A stretch of DNA of 43,668 bases from contig CABYGI010000008.1 in the NCBI GenBank assembly GCA_902518475.1, forward strand, positions 1-43,668, written 5' to 3'. The notes beneath the pieces are model-generated. The model was given only the letters and a program-made list of their open reading frames with translations, had not been told where the DNA came from and did not search any database. The position numbers were made by a program, and so were the translations under genes. This DNA is from an uncultured Prochlorococcus sp. (GTDB taxonomy: Bacteria; Cyanobacteriota; Cyanobacteriia; PCC-6307; Cyanobiaceae). Positions 35,687 to 43,668 of the stretch are shown piece by piece (within the stretch, counting starts at the first letter, position 1; each line of letters begins with the position of its first letter).

Positions 35687-36481
35687 TTAAATATTGCCTA
35701 CTAAAGTTACTGTTCTAAATTCAATATCTTCAATCACTTTCCAAGGTTCATCACTCCTTTCTGCAAATTCTAAATTTTTAAATCCTAGTTCTTTAAAGTC
35801 ACTTATAAAGTCTGGTTCATACCATGCTCCACTAATACATCCTGTCCATAAATCATGATCATTTTGCAATCTTAAAGGAACTTTTTTGTTAGAGACGATA
35901 TCGCTAATTGCAATTCTTCCATTATCGTTTAAAACTCTTTTTATGTTATTTAGAAGGTTATTTCTAGATTCTGGACTTACCAAGTTTAAAACGCAATTAC
36001 TTAAAATAATATCAACTGATTTATCTGAGATTAATGGATTTAAATCTTTATCTAATTCATCAAGTTTTTCAATTGAACCTTCTAGAAATTCTGTATTGTT
36101 GAAACCTATATTTTTTGTAACTTCTTTAGACGCTGATCTTGATAAAGAAAGCATGTCAGGATTCTGATCAACTCCAATAACTTTCCCTTCTTTCCCCACA
36201 ATTTGGGCACAAATGAAAGCATTTTTGCCGCTACCACTTCCAAGATCTAAGACGATATCATTTTTTTGAACATATTTTGTTGGATCACCACACCCATAGT
36301 CTCTTTCTATAACCTCTTGAGGAATTGCTTTAAGTAAAACGGGATTAAACCCAACTGGTGTACAAAGACAACTTTCTTTTTCTTGTGCGGCTGAGCCATA
36401 TCTTTCTTGAATCGCATCTTTATGATCGAATTGATTAGGTGCTTTATTCGATGTGTTTGTATTACAGCAACTTTTAGACAT
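35687..36481 (-). CDS. arsM: ArsM-like arsenite S-adenosylmethionine methyltransferase
   Basis: ArsM methylates As(III) with SAM. The 264-residue product starts MSKSCCNT, with a vicinal cysteine pair common in this family; an upstream start at 36514 is open but less likely. The SAM motif is LDLGSGSGKN (79-88). Cysteines lie at C38/C40 and C64, in SNCVLNLVSPE (C163) and TGCISGAW (C215); the last two match the As-binding pair of characterised ArsM enzymes. It is transcribed leftward, just beyond the terminator of the DUF4278 gene. Without tests, methylation of another thiol-bound metalloid remains possible. Confidence 0.85.
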   Translation of the reverse strand: MSKSCCNTNTSNKAPNQFDHKDAIQERYGSAAQEKESCLCTPVGFNPVLLKAIPQEVIERDYGCGDPTKYVQKNDIVLDLGSGSGKNAFICAQIVGKEGKVIGVDQNPDMLSLSRSASKEVTKNIGFNNTEFLEGSIEKLDELDKDLNPLISDKSVDIILSNCVLNLVSPESRNNLLNNIKRVLNDNGRIAISDIVSNKKVPLRLQNDHDLWTGCISGAWYEPDFISDFKELGFKNLEFAERSDEPWKVIEDIEFRTVTLVGNI

Positions 36482-36512
36482 ATTTTTTAAAGGACTCTTG
36501 ATAAATATAGCC

Positions 36513-36543
36513 AAAAAAAAAGCCCCTTTAAAAGGGGGCTTTT
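36513..36543 (-). terminator. Rho-independent terminator of the DUF4278 gene
   Basis: AAAAGCCCC pairs with GGGGCTTTT around a TTT/AAA inner stem. On the minus strand the hairpin is followed by a run of nine T residues (36513-36521 on the plus strand read as A). It lies 16 bases after the DUF4278 stop and before the arsM-like start. Confidence 0.85.
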
Positions 36544-36559
36544 AATTTGTTTAATTAAA

Positions 36560-36733
36560 TTATTTAGTGTAATTAACACCTCTGTAATTTAATTTTGCTT
36601 TTTCATTACTTGAAGAAGCGTCATCCATTCTGTTGGTGTATACGTTTCTTCTGTAGGTAAGTTCAACAAGTTGCTTTTTAGCAGCTTCTTTGTTTTGAAC
36701 GTAGTTTTTACCTCTGTAAGTTAAAGTAGTCAT
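36560..36733 (-). CDS. DUF4278 small protein
   Basis: The 57-residue product holds three copies of the L-x-Y-R-G-x-x-Y type motif that marks DUF4278: TLTYRGKNY, ELTYRRNVY and KLNYRGVNY, each with Tyr-Arg. It is a basic, soluble protein of unknown function found in many picocyanobacteria. The frame is open 12 codons further (ATGs at 36757 and 36769), and that extension is GC-rich and may be leader rather than protein. MTTLTYRG is taken as the start. It has its own promoter and terminator. Confidence 0.85.
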   Translation of the reverse strand: MTTLTYRGKNYVQNKEAAKKQLVELTYRRNVYTNRMDDASSSNEKAKLNYRGVNYTK

Positions 36734-36832
36734 GTTTCGATGTGACAACACGGCCATCCCCCGTTCCATGGTATGACTCGAACTGCGCCCTCAAATGAGG
36801 GTGAACGAAAAAGTAGCAATTGCTACCAAATA
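36734..36832 (-). ncRNA. Structured GC-rich leader of the DUF4278 gene, possible cis-regulatory RNA
   Basis: About 90 bases between the predicted start site and the coding start are clearly richer in G+C than their surroundings. They contain a CCCTC/GAGGG hairpin (plus-strand 36788-36801), a GTTCGAGTC stretch on the transcribed strand and in-frame upstream ATGs. The contrast with the AT-rich backbone suggests a conserved leader or small RNA. Function is not known. Confidence 0.45.
36813..36826. promoter_or_regulatory. Perfect palindrome matching the NtcA box (GTA-N8-TAC)
   Basis: GTAGCAATTGCTAC is a perfect 14-base palindrome and fits the GTA-N8-TAC consensus of NtcA, the cyanobacterial nitrogen regulator. 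It lies directly at the predicted start site of the leftward DUF4278 transcript, not at the activating distance from its -10 box. NtcA would repress there, or activate another start. A hairpin role is also possible. Confidence 0.45.
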
Positions 36833-36838
36833 ATTATA
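36833..36838 (-). promoter_or_regulatory. Predicted -10 box of the DUF4278 gene
   Basis: TATAAT on the minus strand predicts transcription starting near 36826, about 93 bases before the MTTL start codon. It is the only perfect TATAAT on that strand noticed in this gap. Confidence 0.5.
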
Positions 36839-36988
36839 AACGTATTTTTAACTGCATGTCTAGCTTTTACAAATAGAAACGAAGATTTAATATTTTTTTA
36901 ATTATTATCTTAGGTAAATTTTTTTTTAAATAGTCTCTAAAAAGGTTTATGTTTATATTTGGTTTAATCTTCATGATACTATTCATTT

Positions 36989-37246
36989 ATGACAGGTTTT
37001 TTATATTTCTTGGGAAATACTTTAAGGTGGCCAGTATTAAAGCCAAAAGAATTTTTTTCACTACATGCTTATTTTTCAATTATTTATTTGATAACTTTTA
37101 CTTTGAGTAAATATGATGTAAGCCAATCAAATTTAGTTTTTACTTTAGGAATTCTTGCACCTCTTTTAATCGCTATTGGTCAAGGACTTCCAATCGATTG
37201 CCTTGATATGGAATCATCTTTATTGAAGGAATTAAAAACTAAATAA
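36989..37246 (+). CDS. Small membrane protein of unknown function
   Basis: The 85-residue product has two likely membrane segments, about residues 26-42 (around FSIIYLITFTL) and 49-66 (LVFTLGILAPLLIAIGQG), with a short C-terminal tail. No domain is recognised. The hydrophobic pattern and the ATG at 36989 in an otherwise empty gap favour a real gene. It converges on nfu with 22 bases between them. Confidence 0.7.
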   Translation: MTGFLYFLGNTLRWPVLKPKEFFSLHAYFSIIYLITFTLSKYDVSQSNLVFTLGILAPLLIAIGQGLPIDCLDMESSLLKELKTK

Positions 37247-37268
37247 TATATATTTCAGTTAAAAATTT

Positions 37269-37514
37269 TTATAAAACCTGTACAACTTCGCTTATTTCAG
37301 GAATCATTTCTTTTAACTTTCTTTCAATACCCATTTTGAGAGTCATAGTGCTACTTGGGCAACTACCACATGCTCCTTGAAGTCTGACTTTGACAATTGG
37401 ACCATCTATTTCTGCAATCTCTACATTACCCCCATCAGAAATTAAAAAAGGTCTTAGCTCGTCAAGGACTTTTTCTACATTTTCGTTTGTCAGCGAGAGT
37501 GTTTCAGTACTCAT
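37269..37514 (-). CDS. nfu: NifU-like iron-sulfur scaffold protein (Nfu)
   Basis: Nfu carries and delivers iron-sulfur clusters, in cyanobacteria chiefly to photosystem I and other electron carriers. The 81-residue protein is a single NifU C-terminal domain: [38 protein letters not shown] with the cluster CxxC, and [12 protein letters not shown]. The length is normal for the stand-alone cyanobacterial form. It is divergent from mqo. Confidence 0.93.
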   Translation of the reverse strand: MSTETLSLTNENVEKVLDELRPFLISDGGNVEIAEIDGPIVKVRLQGACGSCPSSTMTLKMGIERKLKEMIPEISEVVQVL

Positions 37515-37584
37515 AATTTTGGATTAACTTTATAATAAGCCTAGAAAGAAATCTGATTAATTGCAAAAAAGATAATTTTCTGTT

Positions 37585-39081
37585 GTGACTTCATCTAAAA
37601 ATCCCACTAATAACAATAGCTACTATGATGCAGTCTTAGTAGGAGCAGGGATAATGAGTAGTACTTTAGCCCTCCTAATTTCAGAAGTTTTACCAGATAT
37701 AAAATTTCTTATTATAGAAAAATTAAATGCTCCAGGAAGTGAAAGTACTGGCGCTTTTAATAATGCAGGTACAGGACATGCGGCTAATTGCGAATTAAAC
37801 TATACCCCTTTAGATGAAAAAGGAAATCTAAAAATAGATAAAGCGCTCTCAATAAATCGTTCTTTTGAAACATCTATGTCTTTATGGGCCTCATTGTATG
37901 AAGCAGGGAAAATTGATATTAAGAAGTTTCTAAAATTTATTCCTCATATTAGCTTTGTTTCTGGTCAGGATAATATTTCTTTTTTAAAAAAAAGATTTCA
38001 GAAAATTACTGAAAATCCTGAATTTATCGATATGGAATTTTCTACATCTTTTGATGAAATTTCATCATGGGCTCCTCTAATAACAAAAGATAGAAATCCA
38101 TCTATTCAAATTGCTGCTACCAGAATAGGTAGAGGAACTGATATTAATTTTGAGGCTTTAACTAAAGAGTATTTGTCATTAGTTTCCTTAAATAAAAATG
38201 TTGAAATTAGATACAAAACAGAATTAGTAGATTTAAAGAAAATTGATAAAAAACAATGGGAACTAGAAATCAGTTCTGAAGGTAGAAAAACTTCAATTAG
38301 AACTGGCTACATTTTTCTTGGTGCTGGTGGAAAAACAATTAATTATTTACAAAAATCAAAAATTCCAGAAGCAAAAAGTTATGGTGGATTTCCTGTTAGT
38401 GGGAAATGGCTTATTTGCGAGAAAAAAGATCTAACAGAAAAACATAACTCAAAAGTTTATGGTAAAGCTGATATTGGATCGCCACCAATGTCTGTGCCTC
38501 ATTTAGACACCAGATGGATTGATAATAAAAAACTTCTTTTATATGGACCTTTTGCTGGATTTACAACGAAATTTCTAAAACAAAGTTCATACTTTGACTT
38601 ATTTAGTTCAATTAAAAAGAATAATATTTTTTCAATGTTAGACGTTGGTTTCAAGAACAACGATTTAATTAATTACCTAATATCACAATCATTAAAGAAC
38701 CATAACTCAAGAGTTGAGAATTTAAAGAATATGATGCCATCAGCTAATCCTTCTGATTGGTATTTAAAGAATGCTGGTCAAAGAGTCCAAATAATTAAAA
38801 AAACTGAAGGGGGTGGTTCTTTGAAATTTGGAACTGAGATTGTAAATTCATCTGATGGATCATTATCTGCTTTGTTGGGAGCCTCTCCGGGAGCAAGTAC
38901 TGCGGTTTCAATTATGGTTGAGGTTCTAAAAGAATCTGTTTTATTCTTAAACGATAAGCATAATCTTCAGAAAAAAATAAATGACTTAATTTATCCAGAA
39001 CTATCAGTCTCTGAAAATTACAGTACCTTCATAAAAAAAATTAAAAAAAGAAATAATTCCATTTTTGGTTTCCATCCATAA
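37585..39081 (+). CDS. mqo: Malate:quinone oxidoreductase
   Basis: Mqo oxidises malate to oxaloacetate and passes electrons to quinone at the membrane. The 498-residue protein starts with the FAD-binding segment [17 protein letters not shown] and has the conserved [26 protein letters not shown] and [12 protein letters not shown] stretches, ending with [17 protein letters not shown]. The start is GTG 37585. Some cyanobacteria use Mqo for malate oxidation; a soluble malate dehydrogenase cannot be excluded elsewhere in this genome. Confidence 0.94.
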   Translation: MTSSKNPTNNNSYYDAVLVGAGIMSSTLALLISEVLPDIKFLIIEKLNAPGSESTGAFNNAGTGHAANCELNYTPLDEKGNLKIDKALSINRSFETSMSLWASLYEAGKIDIKKFLKFIPHISFVSGQDNISFLKKRFQKITENPEFIDMEFSTSFDEISSWAPLITKDRNPSIQIAATRIGRGTDINFEALTKEYLSLVSLNKNVEIRYKTELVDLKKIDKKQWELEISSEGRKTSIRTGYIFLGAGGKTINYLQKSKIPEAKSYGGFPVSGKWLICEKKDLTEKHNSKVYGKADIGSPPMSVPHLDTRWIDNKKLLLYGPFAGFTTKFLKQSSYFDLFSSIKKNNIFSMLDVGFKNNDLINYLISQSLKNHNSRVENLKNMMPSANPSDWYLKNAGQRVQIIKKTEGGGSLKFGTEIVNSSDGSLSALLGASPGASTAVSIMVEVLKESVLFLNDKHNLQKKINDLIYPELSVSENYSTFIKKIKKRNNSIFGFHP

Positions 39082-39136
39082 TTCTAATTAGCTAATATTA
39101 ATCAAGATGTAACAAGAGGAGAATTTTTCTTTCTAT

Positions 39137-40945
39137 ATGACTGATATATCGGTTTCAAAAATTAGAAATTTCTGCATAATCGCTCATATTGACCATGGTA
39201 AATCTACCCTTGCAGATAGGTTGCTTCAAGATACTGGTACTGTGCAGCAAAGGGATATGCAAGAACAATTTTTGGACAGTATGGATCTTGAAAGAGAGAG
39301 AGGAATTACTATCAAGTTACAGGCCGCTAGGATGAAATATAAAGCTGACGATTCCCAAGAATATGTTTTGAACTTAATAGATACTCCAGGACATGTTGAT
39401 TTCTCTTATGAGGTTAGTAGATCTCTTCAAGCTTGTGAAGGCGCCTTACTTGTTGTTGATGCAAGCCAAGGAGTAGAAGCTCAAACCTTAGCTAATGTTT
39501 ATCTTGCCTTAGAAAATAATCTTGAAATAATTCCTGTTTTAAATAAAGTTGATTTGCCAGGCGCTGATGCTGAAAAAATAAAACAAGAAATAGAGGAAAT
39601 TATTGGACTTGATACATCTAATGCAATAAATTGTTCAGCAAAAACTGGAGTTGGTATTAAAGATATTTTGGAAGCAATCGTAAGAAGAGTCCCTCCTCCT
39701 CAAGATGAAATTAAACTACCTACAAAGGCACTGATTTTTGATTCTTATTATGATCCGTACAGGGGAGTTATTGTTTATTTCAGGGTGATATCTGGGTCTC
39801 TAAACAAGAGAGAAAAAATATTATTAATGGCAAGTAAGAAAAATTATGAACTAGATGAGATAGGAATAATGGCGCCTGATCAGCGGCAAGTTGATGAATT
39901 ACATGCAGGAGAAGTTGGTTATTTAGCTGCTTCTATAAAATCAGTTGCTGATGCGAGAGTGGGAGATACGATTACTCTTTTAAATTTACCTGCCAATGAT
40001 CCTTTGCCTGGATATAAGACAGCAAATCCTATGGTTTTTTGTGGCTTATTCCCGACTGATGCTGATCAATTCCCAGATTTAAGAGTATCACTAGAAAAAT
40101 TACAATTATCTGATGCAGCTTTAAAATATGAGCCCGAAACCAGTAGCGCAATGGGCTTCGGATTTAGGTGCGGATTCCTAGGACTTCTACATATGGAGAT
40201 TGTTCAAGAAAGATTAGAAAGAGAATATGACTTGGATCTAATCGTAACGGCACCATCAGTTATTTATAAAGTTAATTTAAATCATCAGGAACATATCTTT
40301 ATTGATAATCCTTCTACAATTCCTGATCCACAACTCAGAGAATCAATTGAAGAGCCTTATGTGAAAATGGAAATTTATGCTCCCAATGAATTTAATGGAA
40401 CATTAATGGGTTTATGTCAGGAAAGAAGGGGAGTATTTATAGATATGAAATACATAACAACAGATCGAGTTACCTTGATTTATGAAATTCCATTAGCAGA
40501 AGTTGTTACAGATTTCTTTGATCAAATGAAAAGTAGAACCCAAGGTTATGCATCAATGGAATATCATTTGATTGGCTATAGAAAAAATGACCTTGTTAGA
40601 TTAGATGTTCTAATAAATTCAGAAAGAGCAGATCCATTAACTTCTATTGTTCATAAAGATAAGGCTTACGGAATTGGCAGAAGTTTAGTTGAGAAATTAA
40701 AAGAACTTATTCCAAAACAACAATTTAAAATACCTATTCAAGCATCAATCGGTAGCAGGATTATTGCAAGTGAAAGCATAAGTGCTTTGAGAAAAGATGT
40801 TTTATCAAAATGTTATGGAGGGGATATTTCTAGGAAAAAGAAACTCTTAAAGAAACAAGCCAAAGGTAAAAAGAGGATGAAGGCAATGGGTAAAGTTGAA
40901 GTCCCTCAAGAAGCTTTTATGGCAGTTTTGAAATTAAACCAGTAA
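39137..40945 (+). CDS. lepA: Elongation factor 4 (LepA)
   Basis: LepA is a ribosomal GTPase that can back-translocate stalled ribosomes and affects initiation and 30S assembly. The 602-residue protein has [16 protein letters not shown] (G1), [14 protein letters not shown] (G3), NKVDLPGAD (G4), the EF-G-like domains and the LepA-specific C-terminus with [19 protein letters not shown] purine-rich GAGGAG (39116-39121) lies upstream, but 15 bases before the ATG, longer than a normal spacing; no closer start fits. Confidence 0.97.
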   Translation: MTDISVSKIRNFCIIAHIDHGKSTLADRLLQDTGTVQQRDMQEQFLDSMDLERERGITIKLQAARMKYKADDSQEYVLNLIDTPGHVDFSYEVSRSLQACEGALLVVDASQGVEAQTLANVYLALENNLEIIPVLNKVDLPGADAEKIKQEIEEIIGLDTSNAINCSAKTGVGIKDILEAIVRRVPPPQDEIKLPTKALIFDSYYDPYRGVIVYFRVISGSLNKREKILLMASKKNYELDEIGIMAPDQRQVDELHAGEVGYLAASIKSVADARVGDTITLLNLPANDPLPGYKTANPMVFCGLFPTDADQFPDLRVSLEKLQLSDAALKYEPETSSAMGFGFRCGFLGLLHMEIVQERLEREYDLDLIVTAPSVIYKVNLNHQEHIFIDNPSTIPDPQLRESIEEPYVKMEIYAPNEFNGTLMGLCQERRGVFIDMKYITTDRVTLIYEIPLAEVVTDFFDQMKSRTQGYASMEYHLIGYRKNDLVRLDVLINSERADPLTSIVHKDKAYGIGRSLVEKLKELIPKQQFKIPIQASIGSRIIASESISALRKDVLSKCYGGDISRKKKLLKKQAKGKKRMKAMGKVEVPQEAFMAVLKLNQ

Positions 40946-41023
40946 TTTCTTTAAATTTAAAATTCATAACTATTTATTTTTAAAAGAATTGGGTATATTT
41001 CATTTATATCTTAAAAAAAGATT

Positions 41024-41869
41024 TTGGATATTAACTCATTTAATCGTGTCGGCGCAAATATCAGAAAAGCGGGATTTTTAATTGTACTTTTTTATCTTCT
41101 TGTTGTTTTAATAATGAAATTTTTAGAGGCCAATAATTTTTTTGGCTATTCATTTTCAATGTTAAGCAATGATATCTTTGCCCCTCCTTCTCTAAATCAT
41201 TTTTGTGGCACAGATAGATTAGGAAGAGATGTTTGCTTAAGAACTTTGCAAGGATCATCATTAGCTATAGAAGTTGTATTCTTAGCTATTCTTTTTTCAT
41301 TAAGTTTGGGTTTGCCATTGGGATTATTAAGTGGGTATTTTGGTGGTTTTTTTGATAAATGCTTATCACTAATAATGGATACTATTTTTTCAATACCTGT
41401 AATTTTGCTTTCAGTTGTTGTGGCTTTTGTATTGGGTAAGGGTATCCTTAACGCGGCTTTGGCATTGTGTATTGTTTACTCTCCTCAATATTTTAGATTA
41501 ATCAGAAATCAGACAATATTGGTTAAATCCGAAACTTATGTGGAGGCAGCTCAAGTTGCAGGAGCTGATGTTAAAAAAATTATTTTTAAATATATTCTCC
41601 CAAATGTAATAACACCATTGCCTATTCTGCTTACCCTAAATGCTGCAGATGCTGTTTTGGTATTAGGAAGTTTAGGATTTTTAGGCCTTGGCGTTCCTGC
41701 AGATGTCCCAGAGTGGGGAAGTGATTTAAATCTGGCTCTTGCCGCTTTACCTACAGGTATCTGGTGGACGGCTTTGTTCCCAGGTTTGGCAATGTTTTTT
41801 TTAGTTTTAGGTCTTTCTTTTATAGGAGAGGACCTTGAAGAAATTTTTGATAGTCAAAATTCTGAATAA
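41024..41869 (+). CDS. ABC transporter permease, DppC/OppC family
   Basis: The 281-residue membrane protein has five to six hydrophobic segments (first near residues 15-38) and the DppC-type features: HFCGTDRLGRDVCLRTLQGS, the EAA-loop motif YVEAAQVAGADVKKIIFKYILPN (given here in parts), and GFLGLGVPADVPEWGSDL. These place it in oligopeptide/dipeptide or nickel importers. No partner permease, ATPase or binding protein is adjacent. It starts at TTG 41024. Substrate is unknown. Confidence 0.88.
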   Translation: MDINSFNRVGANIRKAGFLIVLFYLLVVLIMKFLEANNFFGYSFSMLSNDIFAPPSLNHFCGTDRLGRDVCLRTLQGSSLAIEVVFLAILFSLSLGLPLGLLSGYFGGFFDKCLSLIMDTIFSIPVILLSVVVAFVLGKGILNAALALCIVYSPQYFRLIRNQTILVKSETYVEAAQVAGADVKKIIFKYILPNVITPLPILLTLNAADAVLVLGSLGFLGLGVPADVPEWGSDLNLALAALPTGIWWTALFPGLAMFFLVLGLSFIGEDLEEIFDSQNSE

Positions 41870-41871
41870 AT

Positions 41872-42543
41872 TTAGTTATCTGTAATAGGATCAAGTTCTC
41901 CTTGATCATTCAACTTTGGATATTCTTTAGCTGATTTTTTATATACCGCAGCTAATTCTGGGTAACACCATTCAAAAAGTGTTTTTTGATATTCATCTAT
42001 ATTTAACCCTTCTCCATTGGCGGGCAATATACCTTTATTTTTTCTTTGGCGAACAGCTTCAAATAATAATATAGAAGCAGCAACTGAAACATTCAGAGAT
42101 TGAACCATACCTCTCATAGGTATAAAAATTGATTGATCAACCATTGATATAAGTTCATTACTTAGTCCCCATTTTTCTGCTCCTAAAACAAAACATGTAT
42201 TTTGAGAATAATCAAAATTCCTATAATCTACTGATTCACTATTAAGAGTCGTTCCATATAATTTAAAACCCTTATTCTTTAAATCAGATATTGCCGTAAT
42301 ACTGTTTTCGTGATAATTCAGTTTTACCCATTTTTGACTTCCTTGAGCGGTACTATTAAAAGTCTTAACGGCATTCGTTTTGCTAATAAAATTTGCTTCG
42401 AAAACTCCTGCTGCATCACATGTCCTTAATATCGCAGATAAATTATGTGGTTTATTTACATCCTCAACTAAAACAGTCAAGTTTTTCATTCTGCAATCTA
42501 AAACACTTTTGATTCGTTCAAATCTTCTTGGCAAAATTGACAT
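41872..42543 (-). CDS. trmH: tRNA (guanosine-2'-O-)-methyltransferase TrmH
   Basis: TrmH methylates the 2'-OH of G18 in tRNA D-loops. The 223-residue SPOUT protein has motif 1 NKPHNLSAILRTCDAAGV, motif 2 FVLGAEKWGLS and motif 3 IPMRGMVQSLNVSVAASILLFEA, which form the SAM-binding trefoil knot. The start region ILPRRFERIKSVLDCRM matches TrmH rather than RlmB. Its 3' end lies two bases from the end of the convergent permease gene. Confidence 0.92.
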   Translation of the reverse strand: MSILPRRFERIKSVLDCRMKNLTVLVEDVNKPHNLSAILRTCDAAGVFEANFISKTNAVKTFNSTAQGSQKWVKLNYHENSITAISDLKNKGFKLYGTTLNSESVDYRNFDYSQNTCFVLGAEKWGLSNELISMVDQSIFIPMRGMVQSLNVSVAASILLFEAVRQRKNKGILPANGEGLNIDEYQKTLFEWCYPELAAVYKKSAKEYPKLNDQGELDPITDN

Positions 42544-42566
42544 TTATAATTTTTTCACACCTATAA

Positions 42567-42615
42567 ATTATATTCAAAAAATATTGAATACCTATTAAAT
42601 CTCTTGGTTTATAAT
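42567..42615. promoter_or_regulatory. Divergent promoter region of trmH and the 67-residue gene
   Basis: On the minus strand TATAAT at 42572-42567 predicts a trmH start near 42560, giving a leader of about 17 bases. On the plus strand TATAAT at 42610-42615 predicts a start near 42622 for the small gene at 42640. Both boxes are perfect; the -35 regions are weak. Confidence 0.55.
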
Positions 42616-42639
42616 ATTTTGGTAGTATAAGTAAACTCA

Positions 42640-42843
42640 ATGGCATACATAGAATGGGACTATACAGTTATAACAAGTATGGTAGAAAAACAAGGGTGGC
42701 ATTTACCTGATCGTGAATCGGAAGAATGGAATAAATTTAACGATGAATTAGGAGAAAAAATGAGAGGTGTTGGACTTATTTTTGAAAAATATTGTAAATT
42801 TACTCCTGACGTAGGAGAAGGAGTTCATCTTCTAGATGAATGA
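42640..42843 (+). CDS. 67-residue conserved-looking hypothetical protein
   Basis: The product is acidic and Trp-rich (MAYIEWDYTVITSMVEKQGW, then LPDRESEEWNKFNDELGEKM) with a helical pattern and no membrane segment or known domain. It has its own -10 box, a start 18 bases downstream of the predicted transcription start, and a stem-loop after its stop. The family is not recognised. Confidence 0.7.
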   Translation: MAYIEWDYTVITSMVEKQGWHLPDRESEEWNKFNDELGEKMRGVGLIFEKYCKFTPDVGEGVHLLDE

Positions 42844-42860
42844 TCGTAAATTGTTTTAAA

Positions 42861-42886
42861 CCATTGATGTATCCCTTAATCAATGG
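42861..42886 (+). terminator. Stem-loop after the 67-residue gene
   Basis: CCATTGAT (42861-42868) pairs perfectly with ATCAATGG (42879-42886) around a 10-base loop. It begins 18 bases after the stop codon. No T run follows, so it is either a weak terminator or a stabilising 3' hairpin. Confidence 0.45.
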
Positions 42887-42942
42887 CTTACTAATTAATA
42901 AGATAATATAATTTCACTAAATTAGAACTGGCAATTATTAAG

Positions 42943-42954
42943 GCTTTATAAAGC
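42943..42954. repeat. Perfect 12-base palindrome
   Basis: GCTTTATAAAGC reads the same on both strands and lies between the stem-loop above and the DCC-family gene. Its role is unknown; it could be an operator for that gene. Confidence 0.35.
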
Positions 42955-43020
42955 TTGTACTCAAAAAAAAATTTTTTATTCCACAAAAAAGTTATTTAAT
43001 TTCTATATTTGAATAAAAAT

Positions 43021-43413
43021 ATGAAAAATAAATTAACTTTTTTATTCGATGGTGGTTGTCCACTTTGTTTGAGAGAAACAAATTTTCTTAAAAAAAGAGA
43101 TACCTTAAATCAAATTGCATTTATAGATATTAATAGTAAGGATTATGATCGAAGTCTTTTTAATGACATTTCATATTCAGAAGCTATGTCAAACCTCCAT
43201 GGGATTATTGAAAATGGTGAAATTATTAGGGGACTAGATGTACTTGCATATTCTTATGAATTAGTTGGTTTAGGTTGGGTTTATTATCCCTTGAAGATTA
43301 AGCTCTTATCTCCATTATTGAGATTGGTTTACAGATATTGGGCAAAATATAGACTTCAAATTACAGGTAGATCCGATATTGAAAAACTTTGTACCTCACA
43401 ATGTGAACAATAA
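43021..43413 (+). CDS. DCC-family thiol-disulfide oxidoreductase (DUF393)
   Basis: The 130-residue product shows the DCC hallmark LFDGGCPLCLRE near the N-terminus, with the Asp-Gly and the CxxC pair of this thioredoxin-like group. ETNFLKKRD and FIDINSKDYD follow, then ENGEIIRGLDVLAYSYE and a hydrophobic aromatic region near residues 80-110. A redox role is likely; the partner is unknown. ATG 43021 is chosen over TTG 43009, which would add only MNKN. The next gene starts after two bases. Confidence 0.85.
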   Translation: MKNKLTFLFDGGCPLCLRETNFLKKRDTLNQIAFIDINSKDYDRSLFNDISYSEAMSNLHGIIENGEIIRGLDVLAYSYELVGLGWVYYPLKIKLLSPLLRLVYRYWAKYRLQITGRSDIEKLCTSQCEQ

Positions 43414-43415
43414 AT

Positions 43416-43652
43416 ATGGAAATTATCGATATAGACAGAATAATAGAAATGTGTTGGGAAGATAGAACACCCTTTGAAGCTATCGAGTATCAATTTGGTT
43501 TAAAAGAGGAAGATGCGATAAAAATTATGCGTCAAAATCTTAAACCCAAATCTTTCAAAGTCTGGAGAAAGAGAGTTTCGGGAAGAAATACAAAACATAT
43601 GGCCCTTAAAGATTCAACTAGATTTAAATCTACTCATAAAAGAAAATTATAA
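43416..43652 (+). CDS. TIGR03643 / DUF2805 family protein
   Basis: The 78-residue protein fits a small family of unknown function. It has the pattern IIEMCWEDRTPFEAIEYQFG followed by LKEEDAIKIMRQNLKPKSFK and VWRKRVSGRNTKH. The first part resembles a helix-turn-helix-like fold and the second is strongly basic, so DNA or RNA contact is possible. It starts two bases after the DCC-family gene and probably shares its transcript. Confidence 0.82.
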   Translation: MEIIDIDRIIEMCWEDRTPFEAIEYQFGLKEEDAIKIMRQNLKPKSFKVWRKRVSGRNTKHMALKDSTRFKSTHKRKL

Positions 43653-43668
43653 ATTTTGAAAAATCTTT

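Noticed and set aside
36768..36800. GTTCGAGTC stretch on the minus strand resembling a tRNA T-loop
   Set aside because: No acceptor, D or anticodon arm can be built around it, so it is not a tRNA or a clear tRNA fragment.

Overview
The window is an AT-rich chromosomal segment that looks like a high-light-adapted Prochlorococcus (marine picocyanobacterium). The evidence is the very low GC of the backbone, frequent TTG/GTG starts, tight gene packing, cyanobacterial markers (pipX-pipY-sepF-proC, long-form hpf/lrtA, a DUF1823 protein, an orphan EcfT, cobI, a cyanobacterial-type acyl-ACP/CoA synthetase) and many small conserved proteins. This is judged from protein content, not from a database search.

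Region 1 (about 1-10523) is the right-hand end of an accessory island. It holds a tightly coupled operon: a UvrD-like SF1 helicase (open at the window edge), a DrmA-like SF2 helicase, a DrmB-like DUF1998 protein, a NERD-nuclease/SF1-helicase fusion and a small membrane protein. A 52-codon gene and a C/G hairpin follow. A tyrosine recombinase on the opposite strand then abuts the 3' end of tRNA-Thr(GGT), itself next to tRNA-Tyr(GTA). The DrmA/DrmB pair is the core of the DISARM anti-phage system. No methyltransferase or phospholipase-D-like DrmC is visible here, and two SF1 helicases take up the positions around the core. This is the best candidate in the window for an under-described system. 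The recombinase is clearly richer in G+C than its surroundings, while the cargo is as AT-rich as the host.

Region 2 (10524 to the end) is ordinary core genome. Plus-strand block 10790-17930: aroQ, miaE, cobI, DUF1823, der, ecfT-like, pipX, pipY, sepF, proC. Minus-strand block 17935-21215: hpf, deoC, recO and a glycosyltransferase. Plus-strand block 21261-27081: lipB, acyl-activating enzyme, ylqD-like, pdhC (E2), queA. Minus-strand sulfur/amino-acid block 27084-31475: rpsD, two cystathionine-synthase-family genes, cysK. Plus-strand block 31570-34443: yidD, a glutaredoxin-like protein, murE, an SDR. Minus-strand genes 34474-36733: class V aminotransferase, ArsM-like methyltransferase, DUF4278 protein with a GC-rich leader. 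Then a small membrane gene, nfu, mqo, lepA, a DppC-like permease, trmH and four small genes or domains to the end.

No stretch over 300 bases lacks a gene. The longest non-coding stretches are 36734-36988 (a structured leader and a palindrome matching the NtcA consensus), 24365-24582 (pdhC promoter), 42844-43020 (two inverted repeats), 16385-16534 (sepF leader) and 10384-10523 (recombinase leader hairpin). No rRNA, CRISPR array or insertion sequence was seen.
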